NCBI GenBank assembly: GCA_030690895.1
Contig: JAUYFQ010000012.1
Location: forward strand, 1-64,000
Source: Sulfuricellaceae bacterium
Lineage (GTDB): Bacteria; Pseudomonadota; Gammaproteobacteria; Burkholderiales; Sulfuricellaceae
Direction of reading: 5' to 3'
DNA: 64,000 bases
Positions 44,699 through 55,053 of this stretch are shown here, piece by piece; within the stretch, counting starts at the first letter, position 1; each line of letters opens with the position of its first letter. The notes below the pieces were generated by a model. The model saw only the letters and a program-made list of their open reading frames with translations. It did no database searches and was not told the DNA's origin. A program made the translations under genes and the position numbers.

Positions 44699-47600
44699 CC
44701 TTCACCGCCTCCCTCACATCTTCCAGCAGCGCAACCAGATCCACCGGTTTATTGAAAAACCGGCGGATGCCAATTCTCTTGGCGCTGGCCTCATCAATCA
44801 ACTCGCTGTAGCCACTGCACAGGATGATGGGCAAATGCGGTGAAATCGCCAGCATGGCCTGCGCCATTTCCGTACCGACCAGGCCGGGCATGGTCTGGTC
44901 GGTAATGACGGCACAGTATTGTTCCGGACGGCTGATGAAATGCTGAAGCGCTTCCCGGCTATGGGTAAAAATGTTCACGGCATAACCGGAAGCGACAAGC
45001 GCCTCGCCCACCATGCTTGCCACTGATTTTTCATCATCCACGACCATAATCATCCGGGCGGCTTCCTGCACGGGCGCCTGCCCTGCTCTTTGAACAACGT
45101 CGACAGGAACGACATTTACAGGTGGAGTGATGGCATCCGATGCCTTTTCCACAGGGAAATAAAGCCGAAACTCGCTGCCCTGTCCAGGCATTGAATCCAC
45201 CTGTACATGGCCATGCGCTTTGGCCAGCAGGCCGAAAACGATGGCCAGCCCCATGCCCGCCGATCCCGAAGCCGATTTGGTGGTAAAGAAGGGGTCAAAA
45301 ATTTTCGGCACATTCTCCGGGGCAATCCCCACCCCGTCATCCCGCACGGCGAGCACCAGATAGTCCCCTTCGACCGGCAGCCCGCAAATGCTGCAATCGC
45401 CATGCTCGCCATGAACCGCGCGCAGACTCACAGCTATCCGCCCCGCCTCGCCCACGGCATCGCCCGCATTGGCAAGCAGATTGGCGAGCACGCGCTGGGC
45501 ATCGACCGGATTGACCCGCGCCGCTAAAAGATTTGGCTCGCATTCCATCTCCAGCACGACGGCGGGCGGCAAGGTTTTGCGGAACGCGCTGATCGCCTCG
45601 GCAACCACAGGTTGCAAGGCGCTGGGCTCAACCACCTCAGCCTTTTGCGAGCGACTGTAAACCATCATGCTCTGCGTCAATTCTCTCGCCCGCTCGCTGG
45701 CGCTCAATATCTCGCGCAGATAATCGGCCAGGCGACCGCTTTTGTCCGGCGCGAAACGCTCCAGCGCCAGCGAGGCATAACCCATGATGGAGGAAAGAAA
45801 ATTATTGAAGTCATGCGCGATGCTGCCGGTCAGTTGCCCCATGGTTTCCAGACGATAGGCCTTCTCCAGTCGGTCTTCCAGACGACCTCTCTCGACTTCT
45901 GCCTGCTTCAGGCTGGTCACGTCCCGCGCCAGACACAGCATCATGGCCTCCCTGTTTTCCTCGTCCCGTATCGGCACGGCGCGCGCCTCGACAATGCGCC
46001 GCCCGCCCTTGAGACCAAGAACGGCAAAGGTCAGATCTCCTGGCGAACCCGACAGAACGCGCTCGAACAATTGACTGAAGGTCGGCAAATCTTCAGGCGC
46101 CACCAGATTATCCGCCTGCTGGCCGATAATCTGCCCGGCATCCTCCGCCTCCAGCATCGCCAGACCAGCCTGATTGATCATCCGGACTATGCCCCTCGCA
46201 TCGACCAGCTCGATGCTTTCCGGCTCATTGTCCAGAATGGCTCTGAGCCAGCTTTCGCTCTTGCCGAGCGCCAGCCTGGCCTGGCGGCTTTTCTCGATAT
46301 CCTGCAAGGTCAGCAGGACATGCGCCGTCCCGGCGTATTCAATGGGAGAGAAGTCGATACTGAAATGGCGATATTCTCCACCCTCGACCTGAAGCACATA
46401 TTCGCCCACATCGCTCAAGCCGGAGCGTCTGACCCAGGCAATCTGCCTTGCCAGGCGATCCCGGTCGGCGGAATCGAAACGATCCGCAATCGGGCTATCC
46501 ATCAGGTCTTTTCTGTGCAGGCTGAAATGGCAGCGATTCAGATAGCGCACCACGCCCTGCGGGTCGATTTCATAAAAGAATACCGGGCTGGACTTTGAAA
46601 TGGCGCTCAGACGAGCAGCCTGATCGCGCAGCGCGCGCTCCCTGGCCAGGCGGTCGCGCTGGTCGCGCATGATGACGCGCGCGACCGGCTTGCCCCCCTC
46701 GAACTGGGTCGTAATACTGGCTTCGGCGGGCAGGGGTTCGCCATCTTTCGTAAGCAGTAAAACCTCGAAACGCAGGATAGACTCCCCGGCCAGCACTTGC
46801 TTCCGCCTCTCCCGCACGGCCTCGTGATCGTCGGGGTGAATGATCTTGAACAGAGGCTGACCGATCAATTCATCACGTTCATAACCCAGTGCGGCCAGTT
46901 CGGCTGGATTGACATCACTCAGCAAGCCGTCAGCATCCACGCTGTGGATCAGGTCGGGCGCGTCGTCAAACAGGGTGCGATAGCGCAGCTCCGAGTGAGC
47001 CAGGGAACTCAGGGTCTCGCGGCTCATCGTGACATCCCGGTCAATCCCGCGATAGCCCTGCAAACACCCTGCCGCATCAATAATCGGCTGCCCGGATGTT
47101 TCGACGGTCAAACGCCGCCCATCCCGGTTCAGGCAGGCATGTTCAATGGCATGAAATGAACGCTGTTCGGCGGCAAACCGGGCAAATTCGGCCTCATCCT
47201 CACTGGCGTGCTCAGGATCAAGAAATGCCGACCTGCGCTGTCCGACCATTTCTTCCGGCGCATAGCCGTACAGTTCCATGCAACGGGGGCTGGCATAGGT
47301 ATAAACCCCCGCCTTGTCCGCTTCCCAAATCCAGTCCGGGCTGCTTTCCACCAAATCGCGAAAGCGGATTTCGCTCTGGCGCAGATGGCTTTCTGCTGCG
47401 TCCCGCATCCTCAGGTAATGATGCATTTTGCTGCCACCCGCGAACAGCCCGATCAGACCCAGAAACCAGACGCCGCCATAAGAGAGCGCCACGCGCTGCC
47501 ACATATCAGTGATCTCGGCATAAAAAGGTTCGAGCGGAAGATTGGTGCCGGTTGCGCCGCGTACTTCGCCCAACTTGTAACCCAGCACAGCATGACATTT

Positions 47601-48143
47601 CAGGCAATCCGCCTCCATCATCATGACGTGAAGGTAGCGTAAATGGGGTTTCCCCTTGAACTCCGCTATTTCCCAGACATCCTTGTATTTACCCTGAGCA
47701 AAGGCTTCCAGCTGCTTCTTTTCCCAGACATCCGGCGCATTGTTGGCATTGAGTTGTTTCAAGCCGGTGATGCGCCCTTTGGCATCAAAATCCTTGGCGT
47801 AACGATCCATCACCTGACGCAACATCAGCGCGGGCGCTATCAATGTCAACTGGCGTCCGCTCGGCGTGACCACATCCCGCTCGAACACATGAGCAAGATC
47901 CGAAACCGGTTGCTGAATAGGCGATACCGGCACATACACGCCACCGTGATCGATACCCCAGCGGCGAAAGGTGATATCCATGTTGTAAACCGTGCGCGCT
48001 TCCATATAAGCCATGCGCATGATTTGCGCGCGGCTCTGGCTGCCATTCCAAACCATCAGACCGACCATCAACAGCGTCCAGCCCAGCGCCACCGCCCAGA
48101 AAACCCGGTAACGCAATTTTTTCCTGCCGCTGTCGTCACTCAT
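44694..48143 (-). CDS. Hybrid histidine kinase with periplasmic c-heme sensor domain
   Basis: The product of about 1149 residues starts MSDDSGRKKLRYRVFWAVAL, with GGAG six bases before 48143. Between two membrane helices (about 16-33 and 224-240) is a DUF3365/Tll0287-like domain with ADCLKCHAVLGYK near residues 179-191, a CxxCH site for covalent heme in the periplasm. Several PAS domains follow. The kinase box is GSIAHDFNNFLSSIMGYA, and the ATPase and a C-terminal receiver (AVITDQTMPGLVG) complete it. The ATPase region holds an unusual CxxC (GDCSICGLP). It is the third gene of a leftward operon with a PAS kinase and an HD-GYP regulator. Redox or gas sensing is likely but inferred. Confidence 0.9.
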   Translation of the reverse strand: MSDDSGRKKLRYRVFWAVALGWTLLMVGLMVWNGSQSRAQIMRMAYMEARTVYNMDITFRRWGIDHGGVYVPVSPIQQPVSDLAHVFERDVVTPSGRQLTLIAPALMLRQVMDRYAKDFDAKGRITGLKQLNANNAPDVWEKKQLEAFAQGKYKDVWEIAEFKGKPHLRYLHVMMMEADCLKCHAVLGYKLGEVRGATGTNLPLEPFYAEITDMWQRVALSYGGVWFLGLIGLFAGGSKMHHYLRMRDAAESHLRQSEIRFRDLVESSPDWIWEADKAGVYTYASPRCMELYGYAPEEMVGQRRSAFLDPEHASEDEAEFARFAAEQRSFHAIEHACLNRDGRRLTVETSGQPIIDAAGCLQGYRGIDRDVTMSRETLSSLAHSELRYRTLFDDAPDLIHSVDADGLLSDVNPAELAALGYERDELIGQPLFKIIHPDDHEAVRERRKQVLAGESILRFEVLLLTKDGEPLPAEASITTQFEGGKPVARVIMRDQRDRLARERALRDQAARLSAISKSSPVFFYEIDPQGVVRYLNRCHFSLHRKDLMDSPIADRFDSADRDRLARQIAWVRRSGLSDVGEYVLQVEGGEYRHFSIDFSPIEYAGTAHVLLTLQDIEKSRQARLALGKSESWLRAILDNEPESIELVDARGIVRMINQAGLAMLEAEDAGQIIGQQADNLVAPEDLPTFSQLFERVLSGSPGDLTFAVLGLKGGRRIVEARAVPIRDEENREAMMLCLARDVTSLKQAEVERGRLEDRLEKAYRLETMGQLTGSIAHDFNNFLSSIMGYASLALERFAPDKSGRLADYLREILSASERARELTQSMMVYSRSQKAEVVEPSALQPVVAEAISAFRKTLPPAVVLEMECEPNLLAARVNPVDAQRVLANLLANAGDAVGEAGRIAVSLRAVHGEHGDCSICGLPVEGDYLVLAVRDDGVGIAPENVPKIFDPFFTTKSASGSAGMGLAIVFGLLAKAHGHVQVDSMPGQGSEFRLYFPVEKASDAITPPVNVVPVDVVQRAGQAPVQEAARMIMVVDDEKSVASMVGEALVASGYAVNIFTHSREALQHFISRPEQYCAVITDQTMPGLVGTEMAQAMLAISPHLPIILCSGYSELIDEASAKRIGIRRFFNKPVDLVALLEDVREAVKV

Positions 48144-48209
48144 GCATGGCTCCATTCACAAGCATAAAACCCAGTTAGTTAAACCACGGGGTTCATAAGA
48201 AATCGGTTT

Positions 48210-50408
48210 TTATCCAATAACCCCATTCTCACCCGCCACCGGCAGCAGGATGCGGAAGGTGCTCCCCTCGCCCGGCACCGAATCCACCAGAATATGCCCG
48301 CCATGCTCATGCACGATGCCATGCACCATGGCCAGCCCCATGCCGGTTCCCTTGTCAACGGGCTTGGTGGTGTAAAACGGCTGAAAAATCTTTTCCAGTT
48401 GCGCCTCGTTCATGCCGGATCCGCTGTCGCTCACCCGAAGCTCGACAAATTCACCGGATACAAAATGGTGACAGGAGGCGCATTCAGTCTTGTCCGAGAG
48501 CGTCGTTCGACGCAAGTTCAGCCCCAGCCGTCCCTGGCCATCCATGGCATCACGCGCATTGACGCACAGATTGGTGATAATCTGCTGCAAGCCGACCGGG
48601 TCGCCGCGAACGGCGGGCAAATCGGCGGCGGACTGTTCGCTCACCTCGATGCTGGATGGAATCGCCACCTTCAGCATCTTGAGCGTATCGCGCACCAGTT
48701 CGTCCAGATCGATGCTCACCAGCGTACCCTTGCCGCCGCGAGAGTAAGCCAGCATCTTGATGACAAGATCACGGCCTCTTTCACCAGCAAGAATGATCTC
48801 GGTCAGATAATCCTTCAGCTTGGCATTTTCCCCGACGAAACGATCCCGGGCGAGACTGGAATAACCCAGGATTGCGGCCAGAATATTGTTGAAATCATGC
48901 GCAATACCACCCGTAAGCATGCCCAGCGCCTCCATTTTTTGCGCCTGCTGAAGCTGGGCCTGAACCTCGCCCTGTCTAACCTCGATTTGCTTGCGCTCGG
49001 TGACATCTTCGGCAATACCCGTCACGTTCTCTACCTGACCGGCCTTGCCCATGATAGGGAATGCCCGGTTGTGTATCCAGCGCGCCTCCCCATTCGGTCT
49101 GACAATCCGGTATATCGCCTCAAACTCTCTGCCCTGCTTCAATTCCAAAACCGCCTGCTCGACCTGATTTCTGTCGTCCGGGTGTATCGAATCCAGCCAC
49201 TGGTGTGGCGCGGCCATCAAGCTTGCTACGCTGCGCGACCAAACTGTTTCATATGCCGGACTCGCAAACAGTATCTGTTTCACCTCCGGATCGGAAATCC
49301 AGTACACCAGCCTGAGGTGCTCGGTCAGATCCTGGAATAGTTTCTGGCTCTCGGCCAGTTCTCGCGTCGCCCGCACCCGATCCGTGATTTCAAAATGGAT
49401 TGCCAAGTATCTTTTCGGCAAACCGTCCTCCCCCATGATGGGAACGATTGCGCTGTTCAACCAGTGCTGTTCCCCACTTTTGGAAAGGTTGCAAATCTCA
49501 CCGCGCCAGACCCTGCCCCGCGTGATGGTGTGCCATATGGCCTGGTAAAACGCCAAATCATGCTCGCTTGATTTGAAAATGCGATGGTTTTTGCCCAGCA
49601 GTTCCTGCTGCGAATAACCCAGTGCCTGGCATAGATTTTCGTTGACCGAGATGATCGTCCCATCCAGATCGGCCTCGGAAACCAGCGCCACTGCATCAAT
49701 CGCCCGCTTGATCTCGTTTTGCGACAGGATCAAACCGCCGATCCGGCGGCGCGAGGTATTCAGCTCACTGATGATCTGAGCCAGCTCGGGCGGGGTGTGC
49801 CTGTTCACGGGTATTTCACTCATGCCCAGACCGCCATCGAGATGGATTGCGTCCCGTATGGACTCCAGTGTTTTCAGGCTAGTGCGCAACAACCAGCTGA
49901 TCAGCAACCAGAACAAGGGCAAGCCAGCAATAAAAACCACCATCAGTCTGGAAGCTATCGTCCACACCCGATCTTCCCATGGCAATGCGTTTTTGCTCAG
50001 TACCAGCGCACCATAGCTCCGTTTTCCAACCTGGATTTCCTGGCGGTGGGTAGCCGAATCGAAATCAAGCAAACGAGCAAACCATTCAGGTCGACTGGCA
50101 GGCAAGGCAGCCGACTCGGCAAACAGCCGGCGACCATCCAGCTCGTAGCTCAACCACCGCACATCGGGGTACTGGGCCCGCTTGCGCAGAATCTGTTCGA
50201 TGGTGGCCATATCGCCCGCAACGACCGGCTCCTTCACCGCAATAGCCAGGATTTCCAGACTTCGGTCTGCATCACCGATCAGCATCTGGTTGGCTTTACT
50301 CTTCGCCACGCCAACCACCGCCAGCAAGGCCAGGCCCAGAAGGGTCAGGCCAGCAGCAGACAGCACCAGCAACAAGCGATGCTTGAGCGTCAGCTTGTCA
50401 AACATCAA
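48210..50408 (-). CDS. PAS sensor histidine kinase
   Basis: The 732-residue kinase has two membrane helices (about 13-35 and 150-175) around a small periplasmic domain. Two PAS domains follow (about 240-360: AVALVSEADLDGTIISVNEN; and 365-485: WISDPEVKQILFASPAYETV). The kinase box GGIAHDFNNILAAILGYS has His near residue 503. The ATPase domain has DSGSGMNEAQLEKIF and GTGMGLAMVHGIV. A CxxCH sequence (TECASCHHF) near residue 642 is inside the cytoplasmic ATPase domain, so it is unlikely to bind heme. There is no receiver. The start overlaps the HD-GYP gene by four bases, so it is probably that regulator's partner. Confidence 0.91.
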   Translation of the reverse strand: MMFDKLTLKHRLLLVLSAAGLTLLGLALLAVVGVAKSKANQMLIGDADRSLEILAIAVKEPVVAGDMATIEQILRKRAQYPDVRWLSYELDGRRLFAESAALPASRPEWFARLLDFDSATHRQEIQVGKRSYGALVLSKNALPWEDRVWTIASRLMVVFIAGLPLFWLLISWLLRTSLKTLESIRDAIHLDGGLGMSEIPVNRHTPPELAQIISELNTSRRRIGGLILSQNEIKRAIDAVALVSEADLDGTIISVNENLCQALGYSQQELLGKNHRIFKSSEHDLAFYQAIWHTITRGRVWRGEICNLSKSGEQHWLNSAIVPIMGEDGLPKRYLAIHFEITDRVRATRELAESQKLFQDLTEHLRLVYWISDPEVKQILFASPAYETVWSRSVASLMAAPHQWLDSIHPDDRNQVEQAVLELKQGREFEAIYRIVRPNGEARWIHNRAFPIMGKAGQVENVTGIAEDVTERKQIEVRQGEVQAQLQQAQKMEALGMLTGGIAHDFNNILAAILGYSSLARDRFVGENAKLKDYLTEIILAGERGRDLVIKMLAYSRGGKGTLVSIDLDELVRDTLKMLKVAIPSSIEVSEQSAADLPAVRGDPVGLQQIITNLCVNARDAMDGQGRLGLNLRRTTLSDKTECASCHHFVSGEFVELRVSDSGSGMNEAQLEKIFQPFYTTKPVDKGTGMGLAMVHGIVHEHGGHILVDSVPGEGSTFRILLPVAGENGVIG

Positions 50409-51481
50409 ACGCCACTGGATGCAGCATTGGCAATTGCATCGAAAATGGAAAACCCGAAATCCTCACCCTGCGTTTTCGGCGGCTCGAACAGGGCAGCGTT
50501 GCTGCGAAGCAGGCCGATAAAAACGGCCATCAGTTCAGGATCGCGCCAGCCCCGGCGGGTTTCTTCCTCCAGAATGGCGATGACCTCATCGCTGGGCATG
50601 GCCGGCTTATAGGGACGAGCATAAGAGAGCGCATCGTGAATATCGAGAATCTGGAATGCCCGTGCGACCAGGGGGATTTCCTGCCCCGCAATGCCATCAG
50701 GGTAGCCGCTGCCATCCCAGCGTTCATGGTGGGAACGGATGATTTTGACTGTCAGACTCATGCTTTTCAACTGACTGCACAACTGTTCACCAATAATGGT
50801 GTGCTGCCGCATGACGACCCATTCCTCCTCGGTCAGCTTGCCCGGCTTGAGCAGGATGCTTTCAGGGATTCCGAGTTTGCCGATGTCGTGCAGGACGCCG
50901 CCGCGCTGCAAAGCCAGGCACTCCTGAGCGCCCAGACCCAGGGCCTGGCCAAAGACCATACCCTTGTAAGCCAGTCGCGAGCAATGGTCGCCGGTGTTTT
51001 CATCCTTGGCTTCCACCATGCGCGCCAGTGCAAACAAAATGCTTTCGGCGCTCTCCATCTGGTCGGTCAGGCGCTTGTGGCTGACCGCTGCATCAACCCT
51101 GGCAACCAGTTCAACCGGGTTATACGGTTTACGGATGAAGTCAGTGGCGCCCGCGCTCATGCTGGCAACCAGGTTGTCGCTGTCGCCATCGCCAGTCACC
51201 ATGATGACCGGGATCATCATTTCGTGCAGATCCTCGCGGATACGCCGACACGCCTCATCCCCGTCCATCACTGGCATGCGCTTGTCCATCAGGATGACGT
51301 CAAATTCCTGGTTACGGAGCATCTCCAGCGCTTCCGCGCCATTGCTGGCCTCGGCCACCAGATACTTTGGCGCTTCCAGGATTTCCTTCTCCAACATGCG
51401 GTGAAACGGCATGTCATCGACAATCAACACCCGGTAGGGTGGTTGGGCATATACACCCTGAAACTCCATTTTATCGGCCAT
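50405..51481 (-). CDS. HD-GYP response regulator (c-di-GMP phosphodiesterase)
   Basis: The 358-residue protein has an N-terminal receiver (VLIVDDMPFHRMLEKE; DVILMDKRMPVMDGDEACRR) and a C-terminal HD-GYP domain. The metal and substrate motifs are intact: HDIGKLGIPESILLKPGKL, HHERWDGSGYPDGIAG and ALSYARPYK. HD-GYP enzymes break c-di-GMP to pGpG or GMP, which usually favours motility. It is the first gene of the operon with two kinases. It resembles RpfG-type regulators. Confidence 0.93.
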   Translation of the reverse strand: MADKMEFQGVYAQPPYRVLIVDDMPFHRMLEKEILEAPKYLVAEASNGAEALEMLRNQEFDVILMDKRMPVMDGDEACRRIREDLHEMMIPVIMVTGDGDSDNLVASMSAGATDFIRKPYNPVELVARVDAAVSHKRLTDQMESAESILFALARMVEAKDENTGDHCSRLAYKGMVFGQALGLGAQECLALQRGGVLHDIGKLGIPESILLKPGKLTEEEWVVMRQHTIIGEQLCSQLKSMSLTVKIIRSHHERWDGSGYPDGIAGQEIPLVARAFQILDIHDALSYARPYKPAMPSDEVIAILEEETRRGWRDPELMAVFIGLLRSNAALFEPPKTQGEDFGFSIFDAIANAASSGV

Positions 51482-51645
51482 TCCCCCCTCTTTCTCCTCG
51501 CGTGGCTCGCGAATTTACCCATGGTTGGATAACATAGCACTTTACGCAGCATCTTTGAGCAAGCATAGAACAATTCCACATCGAAAAAAATAAGGGACGC
51601 GTTGATTTTTTTAGTTTGATAATCAGGCCCGTTTTGGAATACACA

Positions 51646-54216
51646 TTGAATAATCCCACGTCAGACCAGATCAAGCACACGCCCATGATGCAGCAGTACT
51701 TGCGCATCAAGTCCGAACATCCGGACATGTTACTTTTTTACCGTATGGGAGATTTCTACGAACTGTTCTTTGCTGATGCCGAGCGGGCAGCGCTTTTGCT
51801 CGGTATCACGCTCACCACGCGCGGCGCATCCGCCGGGCAGCCGATCAAAATGGCCGGAGTACCCTACCATGCGGCCGAACAATATCTGGCCAAGCTGGTC
51901 AAGCTGGGCGAGGCCGTGGCGATCTGCGAGCAGGTGGGCGATCCTGCCACGTCCAAGGGGCCGGTGGAACGCAAGGTCACACGTCTGATTACGCCCGGCA
52001 CTCTGACCGACGCCGCCCTTCTGGATGACAAGCGCGACAGCCTGTTGCTGGCAATTTCTGGCAATCAACTCGGCGATCAAAAGGAAGTTGGAATCGCCTG
52101 GCTGAATCTGGCCAGCGGACGTTTCTCCGTTTCACAAACCGCCTCAGCCGATCTGGCCTCAACGCTGGAAAGACTTTCCCCTTCCGAAATTCTGTTTCCG
52201 GAAGGGCTTAGACACCCCGCTATCGAATCTGCACGCTGCGCCCGAAAGGCACTGGCGTCCTGGCAGTTTGACCATGAGACCGCACTCAGAACATTGACAC
52301 GCCAGTTCGCCACGCGCGATCTGGATGGTTTCGGCTGTGCCAACTTGCCACTGGGCGTCAGTGCAGCCGGTGCGCTGCTGGAATATGCAAAAGCCACGCA
52401 ATGCGGGCAGCTCCCGCATGTTCAGGGAATTCAGGTCGAACAGGAGAGCGCATTCGTCCTCATGGATGCAGCGGCGCGGCGCAATCTGGAAATCAGCGAA
52501 ACCCTGCGCGGCGAACCGGCTCCTACCCTGCTGTCCCTGCTGGACACCTGTGCCACGGCCATGGGCAGCCGTTTGCTGCGCACCTGGCTGCACCACCCGA
52601 GACGCGATCATGCCGTTCTGCGCGCCCGCCAGGATTCAGTTTCGGTGCTATCCGGCGGAGCCCGGCCTTGTGAAACGCTGCACAAGCAGCTTGCCCATTG
52701 CGCCGATCTGGAGCGAATCTGTGGCCGGATTGCCTTGCGCAGCGCCCGCCCGCGCGATCTATCCGGTTTGCGGAACAGCCTGGCGCTGCTTCCGCAACTG
52801 TCACCCTTGCTGACGCCGCTCGATAGCCCCCGCCTGAGCAGCCTGATGGACGAAATTCGTGTGCCGGATGGCATTGCAGACGAACTGCGGCGCGCGCTCA
52901 AGGACGAACCAGCAACGGTACTGCGCGAGGGCGGTGTTATCGCCAGTGGTTACGATGCCGATCTGGACGAGTTGCGCACCATTCAGGAGAACTGCGGCGA
53001 GTTCCTGCTGGCGCTGGAAACCCGTGAACGCGAACGTAGCGGCATAGCCAACCTGAGAGTCGAATACAACCGGGTGCATGGCTTTTATATCGAGATCAGC
53101 CGGGCGCAGGCCGACCATGTACCGGATGATTACCGGCGCAGGCAAACCCTGAAAAACGCGGAACGCTTCATCACGCCGGAATTGAAAGCCTTCGAGGACA
53201 AGGCGCTGTCTGCCGCTGACCGGGCGCTGGCGCGGGAAAAATTGCTCTATGAAGGTTTGCTGGATTTTCTGCAACCGCATATTGGCCGACTGACGGCCAT
53301 CGCCGCCGCAGTGGCTGAACTGGATGTACTGGCCTGCCTGGCAGAGCGCGCGCTTACGCTGGATCTGGTTGCCCCGACCTTCTGCGCGGAAGCCGTGCTG
53401 GATATCCAGGGCGGACGTCACCCAGTCGTGGAAGCCCAAACCAGCAATTTCATCCCCAACGACACTCGCTTGTCGCGCTCGCGCCAGATGCTGCTCATCA
53501 CCGGCCCCAACATGGGCGGCAAATCCACCTATATGCGCCAGACTGCGCTGATTGTGCTGCTCGCGCATTGCGGCAGTTTCGTCCCCGCCCGCAGTGCAAG
53601 CATTGGGCCGATAGACCGGATTTTCACCCGTATCGGCGCCTCCGACGATCTGGCAGGAGGACGATCAACGTTTATGGTCGAGATGACTGAGACCGCCAAC
53701 ATCCTGCATAACGCCACTGAAAACTCTCTGGTACTGCTGGACGAAATCGGGCGTGGCACATCCACTTTCGACGGTCTGGCCCTGGCCTGGTCCATCGCTC
53801 GCCAACTGATTACCAAAACCCGTTGCCATACGCTGTTTGCGACCCATTATTTTGAATTGACTCAACTGGGCGTGGAGTTCCGCCAGGTCGCCAACGTCCA
53901 CCTGGACGCTGTAGAACACCGCGACCATATCGTGTTTCTGCATAGCGTGGAAGAAGGCCCGGCCAGCCAGAGTTATGGCTTGCAAGTCGCACAACTGGCT
54001 GGCGTGCCGGGCAGCGTCATCCAGCAGGCCAGAAAAAAGCTGTTGCAACTTGAGCAGCAGGAACAGGATGCCAGTCCGCAGGGTGACCTGTTTGCGACGA
54101 AGCCGACGATTGAAGAAGAGCACCCTGCGCTGGAAGCGCTGAGACAGGCTGCGCCAGATGAGCTCAGCCCGAGGGAGGCGTTGGAACTGATTTATCAGCT
54201 CAGGAAACTGGTATAA
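51646..54216 (+). CDS. mutS: DNA mismatch repair protein MutS
   Basis: MutS recognises mismatches and starts repair. The mismatch-binding Phe-x-Glu is in [11 protein letters not shown], and the ATPase site is [20 protein letters not shown], with [17 protein letters not shown] and [11 protein letters not shown] following. The length of about 856 residues is normal. The start is unclear: a TTG at 51646 gives [20 protein letters not shown], matching the family just before [13 protein letters not shown] at 51616 and an ATG at 51685 are alternatives. It diverges from the HD-GYP operon. Confidence 0.95.
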   Translation: MNNPTSDQIKHTPMMQQYLRIKSEHPDMLLFYRMGDFYELFFADAERAALLLGITLTTRGASAGQPIKMAGVPYHAAEQYLAKLVKLGEAVAICEQVGDPATSKGPVERKVTRLITPGTLTDAALLDDKRDSLLLAISGNQLGDQKEVGIAWLNLASGRFSVSQTASADLASTLERLSPSEILFPEGLRHPAIESARCARKALASWQFDHETALRTLTRQFATRDLDGFGCANLPLGVSAAGALLEYAKATQCGQLPHVQGIQVEQESAFVLMDAAARRNLEISETLRGEPAPTLLSLLDTCATAMGSRLLRTWLHHPRRDHAVLRARQDSVSVLSGGARPCETLHKQLAHCADLERICGRIALRSARPRDLSGLRNSLALLPQLSPLLTPLDSPRLSSLMDEIRVPDGIADELRRALKDEPATVLREGGVIASGYDADLDELRTIQENCGEFLLALETRERERSGIANLRVEYNRVHGFYIEISRAQADHVPDDYRRRQTLKNAERFITPELKAFEDKALSAADRALAREKLLYEGLLDFLQPHIGRLTAIAAAVAELDVLACLAERALTLDLVAPTFCAEAVLDIQGGRHPVVEAQTSNFIPNDTRLSRSRQMLLITGPNMGGKSTYMRQTALIVLLAHCGSFVPARSASIGPIDRIFTRIGASDDLAGGRSTFMVEMTETANILHNATENSLVLLDEIGRGTSTFDGLALAWSIARQLITKTRCHTLFATHYFELTQLGVEFRQVANVHLDAVEHRDHIVFLHSVEEGPASQSYGLQVAQLAGVPGSVIQQARKKLLQLEQQEQDASPQGDLFATKPTIEEEHPALEALRQAAPDELSPREALELIYQLRKLV

Positions 54217-54226
54217 AAAACTTAGT

Positions 54227-54420
54227 TGAACCACGAAGTACACGAAAAACACGAAACGGGGTAAGCAGGCATTTCGCCGGAAGGCGAAAGCTCGCAAAAA
54301 ATTCATAAAGATACAAGATGACTGCGCATCACCTGATGGGTGAGTGGATATTCCTGTTCAACCATTTGTCGCCTAGAGGTGCCTACTTTTGGTTTATTTC
54401 GTGTGTTTCGTGGTCGAAAT
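54227..54420. repeat. Nested inverted repeat after mutS
   Basis: GAACCACGAAGTACACGAAA at the left pairs with TTTCGTGTGTTTCGTGGT at the right. The inside carries a reversed copy (about 54253-54297) of the hairpin unit found before flgA, reading GGGGTAAGCAGGCATTTCGC. No gene is present in the 257 bases between mutS and slyD. Confidence 0.8.
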
Positions 54421-54473
54421 GCAGTTTTTAGGATAAACCCTATCCCGCCGGGGGACAGGCTGTTGCGTGTTTC

Positions 54474-54959
54474 TCAATGATGATGGCCATGCTCACCATG
54501 CGCATGTTCATGAGCAATTTCGTCTTCTGATGCAGGCCGTACTTCCGACACGGTGCATTTGAAGAACAAACGCTGACCAGCGAGCGGGTGGTTGCCGTCG
54601 ACGATGACCTTGTCTTCGGTCACATCGGTCACGGTGTAGAGAATCCACTCATCCTCTTCATCCGCAGAACCTTCGAACTGCATGCCCACTTCAACCTGTC
54701 CTTCGGGGAACTGGTTGATTGGCTCGATCCTGACCAGATCCGCATCGTATTCACCAAACGCATGCTCCGGCTCCAGGGTCAGTTCCAGTTCGTCTCCGGC
54801 GCCCTTTCCATGCAAGGATTCTTCGACAACCTGAAAAATTCCGTCATAGCCGCCATGCAGGTAGCTAACCGGTTCGTCGCTCTGTTCTAGCACTTCGCCT
54901 TCACTGTTGCGCAATTCGTAAGAAATGGTTACGACAGTATTTTTATCAATTTTCATCAT
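54474..54959 (-). CDS. slyD: FKBP-type peptidyl-prolyl isomerase SlyD
   Basis: SlyD is a cytoplasmic prolyl isomerase and metallochaperone. The 161-residue product (MMKIDKNTVVTISYELRNSE) has the FKBP core (VSYLHGGYDGIFQVVEESLH, LEPEHAFGEYDADLVRIEPI) and the insert-in-flap chaperone segment. The C-terminus is His-rich (HEHAHGEHGHHH), as in metal-binding SlyD. The first two codons are both Met; either may start. It diverges from the roxA gene. Confidence 0.94.
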   Translation of the reverse strand: MMKIDKNTVVTISYELRNSEGEVLEQSDEPVSYLHGGYDGIFQVVEESLHGKGAGDELELTLEPEHAFGEYDADLVRIEPINQFPEGQVEVGMQFEGSADEEDEWILYTVTDVTEDKVIVDGNHPLAGQRLFFKCTVSEVRPASEDEIAHEHAHGEHGHHH

Positions 54960-55053
54960 GCGCTCCCAAGCGTCAGCTTAAAAAAAACCCTAATTTGAGC
55001 GCGCATTCTAACTGATATACTGTTCTGATTCTTCCCTTGAGCAGATTTGCGCC

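Noticed and set aside
48470-48492. CASCH in the PAS kinase as a c-type heme site
   Set aside because: It is in the cytoplasmic ATPase domain, where c-type heme attachment does not occur.
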